Part shown: positions 1-6,826 of the stretch, in pieces
How the letters are laid out: every line of letters starts with the position of its first letter
Position numbering within the stretch: the stretch's first letter is position 1
Assembly (NCBI GenBank): GCA_026193735.1
Contig: JAPHUJ010000129.1
Span: 1-14,572, forward strand
Length of the DNA: 14,572 nt
Source of the DNA: Sulfurovum sp.
GTDB taxonomy: Bacteria; Campylobacterota; Campylobacteria; Campylobacterales; Sulfurovaceae
Direction: 5' to 3'
Translations under genes and position numbers: made by a program
Notes under the pieces: model-generated
What the model was told of the DNA's origin: nothing
What the model saw: the letters and a program-made list of their open reading frames with translations, nothing else
Databases searched by the model: none

Positions 1-1
1 A

Positions 2-307
2 ATTCAATACCATCAACTTTTTAATTATGTACTGCATGCAAATAATATAGAAAGCATAGGCAATATAGAGCCGCTTCCAGGTATCGCACCCAGTTCAAAA
101 CATACTTTGGAATTGATACAGAACATGAAGGATCAAGGTGTAAAAACTATTCTTCAGGATGTATATCATGAGCGAAAAACAGCACAGTTCATAGCGGAGC
201 ATACAGGCGCAAAAGTGGTGCTGATCCCTCATGATGTAGGTGCAGTTGAAGGTACCGATACGCTTGAAGATCTTTATAAAACCATAGCCAGTAGATTATG
301 TCCATAA
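2..307 (+). CDS. znuA: Metal (Zn/Mn) ABC transporter substrate-binding protein, C-terminal part
   Basis: This is the last 101 codons of a gene that begins before the window; the frame is open from base 2. The product belongs to the TroA/ZnuA family of periplasmic metal-binding proteins, which capture Zn2+ or Mn2+ for an ABC importer. What is visible is the C-terminal lobe. A PGIAPSS segment marks the second lobe, a helix-strand pair follows, and the end reads LIPHDVGAVEG and then a final helix. The Asp in HDVGA lies where the family usually has its last metal-binding acidic residue. The stop overlaps the start of the permease gene by ten bases, as expected for co-translated transporter genes. 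Whether the metal is zinc or manganese cannot be decided from this fragment, so the symbol is tentative. Confidence 0.82.
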   Translation: MQYHQLFNYVLHANNIESIGNIEPLPGIAPSSKHTLELIQNMKDQGVKTILQDVYHERKTAQFIAEHTGAKVVLIPHDVGAVEGTDTLEDLYKTIASRLCP

Positions 308-1038
308 TCACACTTTTATGGCCGGCATTTTGTCTGGCCATTCTACTAGTTTTTATCCATGCGATCTTTGGTTTGGAGATCATCAAACGTGGTGTTATCT
401 TTACCGATCTCGCCATAGGACAATTCGCTGCCATTGGGGTGGCGGTGAGTTTGTTAGTGTTTGAGGGGCAGTATACTTTTATATTGACTTTAGCCTTTGC
501 CCTCATAGGTGCATTGCTCATTACCATAGCAACATACCGTGTGAAACATATAGAAACATTTATAGGTATGTTGTATGCCTTGGGTGCAAGCAGTATAATT
601 GTATTACTTTCTAATACCACTCAGGGAACTGAACTTTTCGCAAAGCTTCAGGCAGCCGACATACTTTTTACAACATCTTCTGATCTATTGGAACCTTTAT
701 TTCTTTATAGTGGTATCGCTGTAGTCTTTTTTCTTTTTTACCATAGACTTACAGGATTATATAAAGAAGCGTTCTTTTTTGGGCTATTGGCACTGACCGT
801 CACATCATCTGTACAGCTTGCGGGAGTCTTAGTCGTTTTTGTACTGCTCATCGTACCTGCTTTTTTAGCACTTTTGCAAGGTCATTTTTCAAAGTTGCCT
901 TTTGCATGGGTTATAGGTTCCATCATCATCATAATGGCAATGATCATTTCTTATTTCTTTGATCTGCCTACGGGTTATACCATTATCTTTATTGCTTCAT
1001 TGACTGGGGTTTTAAGTGCTTTGCTTTTTAAAGGTTAA
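298..1038 (+). CDS. znuB: Metal ABC transporter permease (ABC-3 family)
   Basis: A 246-residue integral membrane protein of the ABC-3 (ZnuB/TroC/MntB) family, forming the inner-membrane channel of the metal importer whose binding protein is encoded just upstream. About seven or eight hydrophobic spans are visible, near residues 4-24, 36-54, 58-78, 91-105, 131-148, 160-190, 201-220 and 226-243. TDLAIGQFAAIG (36-47) and the GVLVVFVLLIVPAFLALL stretch (176-193) are typical of the family. The ATG lies inside the end of the preceding gene, so translation is probably coupled. No ATPase gene follows; it must lie upstream of the window or elsewhere. Metal specificity (Zn or Mn) is inferred from family only. 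Confidence 0.87.
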   Translation: MSIITLLWPAFCLAILLVFIHAIFGLEIIKRGVIFTDLAIGQFAAIGVAVSLLVFEGQYTFILTLAFALIGALLITIATYRVKHIETFIGMLYALGASSIIVLLSNTTQGTELFAKLQAADILFTTSSDLLEPLFLYSGIAVVFFLFYHRLTGLYKEAFFFGLLALTVTSSVQLAGVLVVFVLLIVPAFLALLQGHFSKLPFAWVIGSIIIIMAMIISYFFDLPTGYTIIFIASLTGVLSALLFKG

Positions 1039-1154
1039 ACAGAGAAACACTTTGTCAAAATATCCAGAACTAGTTAATTTTATAGCATCTTTGTATTAAG
1101 TTTTTTTACGTTAACATATAAGATAAATTAATTATCAATAACAAGGAATAACAC

Positions 1155-1550
1155 ATGTCACAACTTTTTTCAAATGAATGGATCAATGCACTCAAAGACG
1201 CATGGAATGCAACACCAGAAGTTGCAGATAAACTCGCAGAGATTAATTTCTGTTCGACTATTACATGTGGATTCAAGGATGATGAAAAGCCATTGTGTGT
1301 TTTTGTTGTTGAAAATGGTAAAGCAGTATCAGCAGGACTTTATAACGGTGAAAAAGCTGATTGGGATATGCGAGCAGATCTGAAAGATTGGGATAAATGG
1401 TCAAAAAAACCGCTTGGTATGGCCAGTATGGGCATGGCAGTGGCGACAGGAAAACTCAAATTTGTTACCGGTGACTTTAAAGCAATGATCAAAAATCCTT
1501 CTATGGCAGGACCATTTATTAGAAGTTTTGCTTTGATGACAGAAATTTAA
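1155..1550 (+). CDS. SCP2 sterol-binding domain protein (stand-alone lipid carrier)
   Basis: A 131-residue protein made of one SCP2-like domain, a cytoplasmic fold with a hydrophobic tunnel that binds fatty acyl chains or other lipids. The N-terminal helix (FSNEWINALKDAWNATPEV), the sheet strands around residues 30-62, the DWDMRADLKDW segment (69-79) and the GKLKFVTGDF/MIKNPSMAGPF end fit the family's length and order. There is no signal peptide or membrane span. AAGGAA at 1143-1148, six bases before the ATG, supports the start. It has its own 116-base upstream gap, so it is probably transcribed separately from the metal transporter, and it converges on the acyltransferase/hydrolase gene. Its position beside lipid-degradation genes suggests acyl-chain carriage, which is inference; the ligand is unknown. 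Confidence 0.8.
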   Translation: MSQLFSNEWINALKDAWNATPEVADKLAEINFCSTITCGFKDDEKPLCVFVVENGKAVSAGLYNGEKADWDMRADLKDWDKWSKKPLGMASMGMAVATGKLKFVTGDFKAMIKNPSMAGPFIRSFALMTEI

Positions 1551-1603
1551 TAATTTATTGAAACTTTTTAGCTCATACCTATCTACATGTTGGATATAAG
1601 TCC

Positions 1604-1629
1604 GGTAGCCGGTTAGCTAAATAGCTACC
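1604..1629. terminator. Hairpin between convergent genes, possible weak bidirectional terminator
   Basis: GGTAGC (1604-1609) is the exact reverse complement of GCTACC (1624-1629). A competing hairpin with a four-base loop pairs GGTTAGCT (1611-1618, one bulged T) with AGCTACC (1623-1629). It lies between the stop of the SCP2 gene and the stop of the opposing gene at 1625. Neither direction has a proper T-run, so intrinsic termination is uncertain. Confidence 0.35.
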
Positions 1630-3745
1630 CTGCATGATCACCAATAAACCTATACACAGATTCAAACACTTCAGTACACCCCTCATCTGCCAGTATTCCA
1701 TGTTTATTTCTAGGCAGTAAAAGTAGTTTTTTATCTTTAGAGTTGATGCTATCATAGATAAGTCTGGCACTTTTTCTTTTTACTATAGGGTCCTTATCTC
1801 CCTGTATAATAAGTATGGGGGCAGTAACTTTTGTTAGGGTATCTGTCACCCTAGACATAATTTTTTCGAGTTGATACACAGATGCCAAAGGGTGTTTAAT
1901 GTAGTTGACTGTAGGATGTTCTGTATGGGAGTTGTCTATCCACTCCATGATGCCTTTTGCTTTGAGATAGCCTATCATTTCATTAAAAAAGTGCAGTGTC
2001 GGCACCACGTAGCTCACTCTCAGGTCTGTGAGTTTCAATGCAGAATTTAGAACGACAACACCCTCTACTTTGTACTGCGCTGCATGTATAAGTGCCAGTA
2101 GCCCTCCTGTTGAAAACCCTCCTATAAACACTTTAGAACAGACTTGTCTCATGGCGGTAAAAGCACGTTCAAAGTCTCTCTCCCAGTCAGAAGCACTTAC
2201 CTGTAACAATGCCTTAGGGTCTGTACCATGTCCACGTAGTCTAGGCACATATACATTGATGCCTTTAGCAAAAAGATATTCTGCCAAAGTACGTATCTCC
2301 TGAGGTGCTGCCAAGTACCCATGGGAGAAAACCAACCCTACATCATTTTGTGCATCAAAAAAAACAATAGGAGCGCCTTTATCTTCTCTTGAAGGTTGAT
2401 TATCGAAGTAAGTTTTATACTCCTCTTCAAAATACGCCCAGTCTCTTTCTCTCAAGTGCTTAAAATTATCCTCTTTCAACTCCTGTTCACTGAACAGACT
2501 GTTCTCTTTTGCCATCTTAATGATGGGCTCTTGCCAATTGATCTCATTTAAAATGACTTGCAAGGTATTTCTAACCCTTACTTTATGGAAAGGATACTCT
2601 TTTTCAAGCAAAGATCTGTCAAACAAATACTCTCCGTCACTGTCTCTAAAAAGTATCTTTTGTTTCAACGCAAGATTGATTGCGGAGACAAACGGCTCAT
2701 AGTTCTCATCAAGTATGAGTTTAAAAAGTTCCTCACGCAGCTCAGCATGTAAATGGTATCCTTCAAGTTTACGTAACTCTCGTGCATTTTTATAAATAAG
2801 TGCTTTAAGATAAGAAGGACATACCTTTAGAGTAGGCATGGTCACCAAAGACAGGATGAACATATGGTCAAAATGTATCTGCATGTTTGAGTACACCTTT
2901 TGCATCATGTCGTTGGTAAGCAGTATACGCTGTGAGTCTATGAAGTCATTGACACGTTTTTCATCATAGAGTACGTCATGATCTTCAAGCAGTGGTGCGA
3001 TGTAGCTATCAAGTTCTATAGCTTTACCAAAACATATATCCATATTTGCATCCATCAGAAGATTGACCTCTATCTCAAGCTCTTCAAAGAGTCTTGTATC
3101 TCGCTGATGCACCATACTGTCTACCCAAATAAGAAAACGGCTTTTCCCTGGACGTATTGGATAGTAAGTAATAGAAATGGGAACAACCTTAACCTCTAGA
3201 CTTTTGTCGATACCACTTGAATCTATGCCCATCGATGAACAAAAACGTTTAAGTTCATCTTTTCCATTATCTTTTGCTCTAAGTTGTGCCATTCTTGCTT
3301 TTAGTGCCATAACTGCAGCACCGGTATGTATGGGACCATCACGTTCGGGAGAGTGGGTACAAAACTCACCCATATCAAAAGTGATACGTTTGTTTTTAAC
3401 CATATATCCTTCAGGATAAATTATCCAATCAGAATTACCCTGTAGCAAATCTTCCACGATGATGCAGTCACGGGCTCTATTTTTATTTGAAATCGTTCCT
3501 ACCCAACGCATAAACTTACCTAATAGTCCTACAAAAACACCATCGTCAGCTAAAGAACGGGAGGTACGCCCATATTTTTCATAGAGCATATTCGGCACAA
3601 CAAATGTTTCAAAACGTGTAAAATGGTTAGCCACAAAAAGCACAGGAGAATCTGGCACTTTTTCTCCTGAGATAGTAATGTTTGCACCTGAAAGCTTACG
3701 AACAAAACCTATAATCATCGAAGAAAATATAAATGCCCATCTCAT
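1625..3745 (-). CDS. Two-domain PlsC-like acyltransferase / alpha-beta hydrolase (lipase-like) fusion
   Basis: A 706-residue protein joining two lipid enzymes. Residues about 25-210 resemble PlsC/LPLAT acyltransferases: NHFTRFE (H41, E46) is an HX4E version of the usual HX4D motif, and YPEG (110-113) is the substrate-binding motif. Residues about 215-450 are a helical middle region I do not recognise. Residues about 455-706 are an alpha/beta hydrolase of the monoacylglycerol-lipase/carboxylesterase type, with oxyanion HGY (475-477), nucleophile S545 in GFSTGG, and likely acid and base D652 (GDKDP) and H682 (NKHG). The triad therefore looks intact. The ATG follows the acyl-CoA dehydrogenase stop by two bases, with AAGGGA inside the end of that gene, so translation is likely coupled. 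A role in releasing or re-esterifying acyl chains for beta-oxidation is inference. Cytoplasmic or membrane-peripheral location is likely; no signal peptide is seen. Confidence 0.83.
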   Translation of the reverse strand: MRWAFIFSSMIIGFVRKLSGANITISGEKVPDSPVLFVANHFTRFETFVVPNMLYEKYGRTSRSLADDGVFVGLLGKFMRWVGTISNKNRARDCIIVEDLLQGNSDWIIYPEGYMVKNKRITFDMGEFCTHSPERDGPIHTGAAVMALKARMAQLRAKDNGKDELKRFCSSMGIDSSGIDKSLEVKVVPISITYYPIRPGKSRFLIWVDSMVHQRDTRLFEELEIEVNLLMDANMDICFGKAIELDSYIAPLLEDHDVLYDEKRVNDFIDSQRILLTNDMMQKVYSNMQIHFDHMFILSLVTMPTLKVCPSYLKALIYKNARELRKLEGYHLHAELREELFKLILDENYEPFVSAINLALKQKILFRDSDGEYLFDRSLLEKEYPFHKVRVRNTLQVILNEINWQEPIIKMAKENSLFSEQELKEDNFKHLRERDWAYFEEEYKTYFDNQPSREDKGAPIVFFDAQNDVGLVFSHGYLAAPQEIRTLAEYLFAKGINVYVPRLRGHGTDPKALLQVSASDWERDFERAFTAMRQVCSKVFIGGFSTGGLLALIHAAQYKVEGVVVLNSALKLTDLRVSYVVPTLHFFNEMIGYLKAKGIMEWIDNSHTEHPTVNYIKHPLASVYQLEKIMSRVTDTLTKVTAPILIIQGDKDPIVKRKSARLIYDSINSKDKKLLLLPRNKHGILADEGCTEVFESVYRFIGDHAG

Positions 3746-3747
3746 AA

Positions 3748-6078
3748 TTAGTCCCTTTTACCCTTTGATGTTTTAGCAAAATAATCATCCTGTACAAAAG
3801 AATCTACCGTAATAATCTCGTGTTGTAACATTTTTGCCTCGGCAAGTTGTATTTTTTCACCCTCGGTCAAACGTTCTTTTCTCTTTTCTCTAGTGAGTAA
3901 TTCTTTGACCTCTTGCATCTTATGTGTAGCTTTTAAGAGTTGTTGTGCTCGCTCACCCAGGTAAATGTTCCCACAGATCCTTTCTCTTACACCGTCATCT
4001 TCACTCAAAGCTCGTGCTATACGATGTAAACTTTCATCTTTAATGGTTTTTCCCATAGGATTTAAACGTGTATAATAACCTAAGAGCCTAAACGGTAAAC
4101 CAAGTACTCCCGGAATCAGGTTTTCAAGTATGCCTCTAAAAGCGATATCTATTTTTCCAAAGGCATCTTCAACGGCTACTTCCAAAAACACTGTGTCACT
4201 CTTTAAACTGCCTTCTACTTCATAACGTTTGAGTGCTGCAGTGATCAGAAACATTTGAGCCAAGACATCTCCAAAACGTCCCGATATAGATTCTCTTCGT
4301 TTTAAAGATGCACCCATCAAACCTAAGGCCACGTCAGACAAAAAGGAGAACCTTGCAGAAGCCCATGCAAGTTTTTGTTCGTAACGTCTGGCTTTCCCTT
4401 TGCTGTGTGTGCATTGCGCATATCCACGTGTTACACCCATCACAAAAGTTCTAGCCTTGTTGCGTACTATATGTCCTAAGTGCGCAAACAACAAGTCATC
4501 AAAAACATTTACATCACCCTTTTGCAGTGCTTCTATCTGTGAGTATGCATAAGGATGACAACGTATCAATCCCTGTCCGAACATGATGAGTGTACGTGTC
4601 ATGATGTTCGCACCCTCCACCGTGATGGAAATAGGTGCACCAAAATAAGCATGCGCAAGCAAGTTTCGTGGACCCCTGCTTATGGCCGCACCACCTTGTA
4701 TGTCCATGGCATCCATGACACTTTTTCTAAACATTTCTGTACTCTCAAACTTCATGATGGCGTTGGCAACGGATGGTTTTCTGCCTGCATTGATGGCACC
4801 CAGAGTAAAGGTTTTAGCCGCGTCAAGCATGTAGGTACTGGCTCCCAAACGTCCTAACACTTCAGCGATACCTTCAAATTTGGCGATGCTCAACCCAAAT
4901 TGATAACGTACCACAGCATAGGTCGAAGCCACATAAGTAGCAAGTTTAGAGCCTCCCGTACTTGTAGAAGGTAGGGAAATACCGCGTCCAACGGCAAGTG
5001 ATTCCATAAGCATCTGCCACCCTTTTCCCAAACCTTCTTGCCCCCCTATGACATCGTCAATGGAAATGATGACATCTTTGCCTATGAGTGGAGCATTGAC
5101 AAATGGTACATTAAGCGGATCATGTCGTCGTGTCTGGTCAACACCTTCACTTTTCGCATCTACCAGTGCACAGGTGATACCTATCCCTTTACCTGATCCT
5201 AAAATGTTTTCAGGGTCTTTAAGTACAAAAGCAAGCCCTATGACTGTAGCGATAGCAGAGAGTGTGATGTAGCGTTTTTCAAAGTTCAGTCTTATCTTCA
5301 CCTCACCAGATTCATCCTTAAAAAGTACACCTTCTGACTGTATGGAAGCTGCATCTGACCCAGCTTCTGGTTCAGTCAATGCGAAACAGGGAATGTCACG
5401 TCCGTCAGCCAGTCTTGGGAGATAATATTGTTTCTGTTCCTCTGTCCCATAATGTAAAAGTAATTCTGCAGGCCCCAGTGAATTGGGTACCATCACGGTG
5501 ATGGCCAACACTTGACAGTGAGAAGCAAGTTTCTCAATGACACAGCTATGCCCATACGCTGAAAATCCAAGTCCGCCATGTTCTTTAGGGATGATCATCC
5601 CAAAAAATTTCTTTGTTTTGAGAGTTTCCCATACTTCTTTTGGCAGATCTCTCTGTTCAAAGACTTCCCAATCAGAGGTCATGGCACACACTTCATTGAC
5701 CTCATTGTCTATAAAAGTCTGTTCTTCTTCTGTCAGTGAAGGATATGGATTTTCAAAAATCTTTTTAAAATCAGGTTTACCCGAAAAGAGTTCAGCCTCT
5801 ACCCATACATCACCTGCTCTGAGCGCTGTTTTTTCTGTGTCGGAGATCTTAGGCAGTAAACCTTTGGCTTTAAGCATCTCAAAAAGAGGTTTAGTGATGA
5901 GCTGCACACGTACCTTTTTGATGAGAAATACCACAGCTAAAGCCATGACAGGTATCCACCACAACACAGAAGCTCCACAGCCTAATAAGAAGAGACCCAA
6001 AGCTACAAACCAAGTCCATAACGATGCCGCAAAAAATGCCAAGGCTATGGCAACAAAAATGAAAAGTAGAAGCCCCAT
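3748..6078 (-). CDS. fadE: FadE-type acyl-CoA dehydrogenase, membrane-anchored
   Basis: A 776-residue flavoenzyme of the FadE family (the E. coli protein is about 814 residues), catalysing the first step of beta-oxidation: acyl-CoA to trans-2-enoyl-CoA, with electrons passing to electron-transfer flavoprotein. Two hydrophobic spans (about 2-20 and 22-53) anchor the N-terminus, as in FadE. The dehydrogenase core runs from about 115 to 510, with IIPKEHGGLGFSAYGHS (162-178), PCFALTEPEAGSDA (230-243), KRYITLSAIATVIGLAF (268-284) and SITVEGANIMTR (484-495), where E488 is the probable catalytic base. A C-terminal DUF1974-like region follows to the end. The start is fixed by a strong AGGAGG (6085-6090) six bases before the ATG. 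It is the first gene of a two-gene unit with the acyltransferase/hydrolase fusion. No electron-transfer flavoprotein gene lies in the window. Confidence 0.93.
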   Translation of the reverse strand: MGLLLFIFVAIALAFFAASLWTWFVALGLFLLGCGASVLWWIPVMALAVVFLIKKVRVQLITKPLFEMLKAKGLLPKISDTEKTALRAGDVWVEAELFSGKPDFKKIFENPYPSLTEEEQTFIDNEVNEVCAMTSDWEVFEQRDLPKEVWETLKTKKFFGMIIPKEHGGLGFSAYGHSCVIEKLASHCQVLAITVMVPNSLGPAELLLHYGTEEQKQYYLPRLADGRDIPCFALTEPEAGSDAASIQSEGVLFKDESGEVKIRLNFEKRYITLSAIATVIGLAFVLKDPENILGSGKGIGITCALVDAKSEGVDQTRRHDPLNVPFVNAPLIGKDVIISIDDVIGGQEGLGKGWQMLMESLAVGRGISLPSTSTGGSKLATYVASTYAVVRYQFGLSIAKFEGIAEVLGRLGASTYMLDAAKTFTLGAINAGRKPSVANAIMKFESTEMFRKSVMDAMDIQGGAAISRGPRNLLAHAYFGAPISITVEGANIMTRTLIMFGQGLIRCHPYAYSQIEALQKGDVNVFDDLLFAHLGHIVRNKARTFVMGVTRGYAQCTHSKGKARRYEQKLAWASARFSFLSDVALGLMGASLKRRESISGRFGDVLAQMFLITAALKRYEVEGSLKSDTVFLEVAVEDAFGKIDIAFRGILENLIPGVLGLPFRLLGYYTRLNPMGKTIKDESLHRIARALSEDDGVRERICGNIYLGERAQQLLKATHKMQEVKELLTREKRKERLTEGEKIQLAEAKMLQHEIITVDSFVQDDYFAKTSKGKRD

Positions 6079-6126
6079 CTTGTGCCTCCTAAATTAAATT
6101 TATTTATGATTTATGGTAGCGGTGTG

Positions 6127-6135
6127 GTGTGTATT
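6127..6135 (-). promoter_or_regulatory. Candidate operator copy (GTGTGYATT) upstream of fadE
   Basis: On the plus strand this reads GTGTGTATT, within a GT-rich stretch at 6113-6146 containing three GGTGTG units. It differs at one base from the core of the tandem repeat upstream of the acyl-CoA ligase gene. It lies 49-57 bases upstream of the fadE start, against 45-64 for the ligase copies, and in the same orientation relative to the gene. A shared operator is inferred; no regulator is known. Confidence 0.3.
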
Positions 6136-6160
6136 GGGTGTGGAGCAGGAATCGTAGAGA

Positions 6161-6361
6161 ATGTCAAAATACGGATTAGACCGTAACGCTTTAATTAGCA
6201 GCAAGTTAATAGGAAGCTTTGAAATTCAAAAAAGATCTGTTGAGAAAAGTGCAAAAAAGAATTTAACTATAAAAAAAGAAGTTGAAAAAAATAAACAGGA
6301 AATACTAAGACTATCGTTTAGGTGCAAAGGAGACTACAGCGCTCTAGGCGCTGCGCTGTAG
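6161..6361 (+). CDS. Possible small Lys-rich ORF in the gap upstream of fadE (doubtful)
   Basis: The 265-base gap between fadE and the next minus-strand gene holds a 66-codon plus-strand frame starting at ATG 6161. The predicted protein is rich in Lys and Glu in its middle (residues 26-46) and resembles nothing I know. The ribosome-binding signal is poor (AGGA ten bases upstream), a stop lies two codons before the ATG, and its last bases run through the hairpin at 6334-6361 and the end of the opposing gene. It could be a small protein, a gene remnant or chance. I list it mainly to describe the gap. Confidence 0.2.
   Translation: MSKYGLDRNALISSKLIGSFEIQKRSVEKSAKKNLTIKKEVEKNKQEILRLSFRCKGDYSALGAAL
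6334..6361. repeat. Strong 9-bp inverted repeat (hairpin), terminator-like
   Basis: CTACAGCGC (6334-6342) pairs perfectly with GCGCTGTAG (6353-6361) around a ten-base loop. The stop codon of the opposing 75-residue gene (6344-6346) sits in the loop. It is probably the 3' hairpin of that gene's transcript and would separate it from fadE. On the minus strand only TCTCCTTT follows, so the T-tract is weak. Confidence 0.6.
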
Positions 6362-6571
6362 GTTTACGTACCAGTCGTCGTTGTGGTAGCTGTGTTCGTG
6401 CTTGAGTGTAAGCTGAAAGGCTCTGTTGAGACACTTCACTGCCTCGATGTGCTCCTCAGGCACTTCCAGCTCTTCCAGGCAGTACTGCTCGATATCGTTG
6501 TCACTGTAAATATCCGGCCAGTCCCAACCACTGTCTAAAGTTCGAATCGTAAAAACATTGTCTTTTATCAC
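6344..6571 (-). CDS. Small acidic hypothetical protein
   Basis: A 75-residue protein I do not recognise. It is strongly acidic, with many Asp and Glu residues at 13-43, and rich in aromatics: GWDWPDIYSDNDIEQY near residues 15-30 and HSYHNDDWYVN near 60-70. It has no signal peptide or membrane span. The start is a GTG (6569-6571) preceded by AAGGA at five bases, a good ribosome-binding site. The coding stretch is visibly richer in G+C than the AT-rich gaps on both sides, which supports a real gene. It is read in the same direction as fadE but separated from it by a hairpin and about 265 bases, so it is probably its own transcript. The composition would suit a protein that binds a basic partner, but that is speculation. 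Confidence 0.6.
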   Translation of the reverse strand: MIKDNVFTIRTLDSGWDWPDIYSDNDIEQYCLEELEVPEEHIEAVKCLNRAFQLTLKHEHSYHNDDWYVNLQRSA

Positions 6572-6690
6572 AGGTATCCTTTTCTCTACTCTGGGTAGAT
6601 CTTTATTTTAGTTACTCATGTAGAAAATCATATCTAAAATCAAAATATCGGTGTACAAATAGTTGTATATTAAATAGGCAGTTAAGATTT

Positions 6691-6699
6691 TGATACAAT
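6691..6699 (+). promoter_or_regulatory. Candidate extended -10 promoter element (TGATACAAT)
   Basis: TGA-TACAAT fits an extended -10 (TGnTATAAT, one mismatch) and would start transcription near 6706, about 120 bases before the phosphatase gene. No convincing -35 is seen. A small inverted repeat, GACTCT (6718-6723) with AGAGTC (6731-6736), follows in the predicted leader. Confidence 0.3.
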
Positions 6700-6814
6700 A
6701 GAGCCAATACCATCTCTGACTCTGGACACAAGAGTCAACCGATTCTATTGCCTTCTATCCTGTTCCTTGATCTAACAAATAAAAAGTCTGTCCTCAATAT
6801 TTAACACAAAATGC

Positions 6815-6820
6815 TACAAT
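6815..6820 (+). promoter_or_regulatory. Candidate -10 box directly upstream of the phosphatase start
   Basis: TACAAT ends six bases before the ATG at 6827. A transcript from it would begin at or next to the start codon. No Shine-Dalgarno sequence precedes this ATG, so a leaderless message is possible. Confidence 0.33.
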
Positions 6821-6826
6821 GACTTT

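Noticed and set aside
189..620. 143-codon minus-strand frame opposite znuA/znuB
   Set aside because: Antisense shadow of the hydrophobic permease frame; no plausible domain and no ribosome-binding site of note.
1083..1154. Promoter for the SCP2 gene in the AT-rich gap
   Set aside because: Several 4-of-6 boxes (for example TAAGAT at 1119-1124) fit equally well in this AT-rich DNA, so no single element can be supported.
5537..6097. 186-codon plus-strand frame across the 5' end of fadE
   Set aside because: It is fully antisense to the well-conserved N-terminal part of FadE, has no family resemblance, and its Ser/Thr/Lys-rich composition is what the complement of this coding sequence would give.
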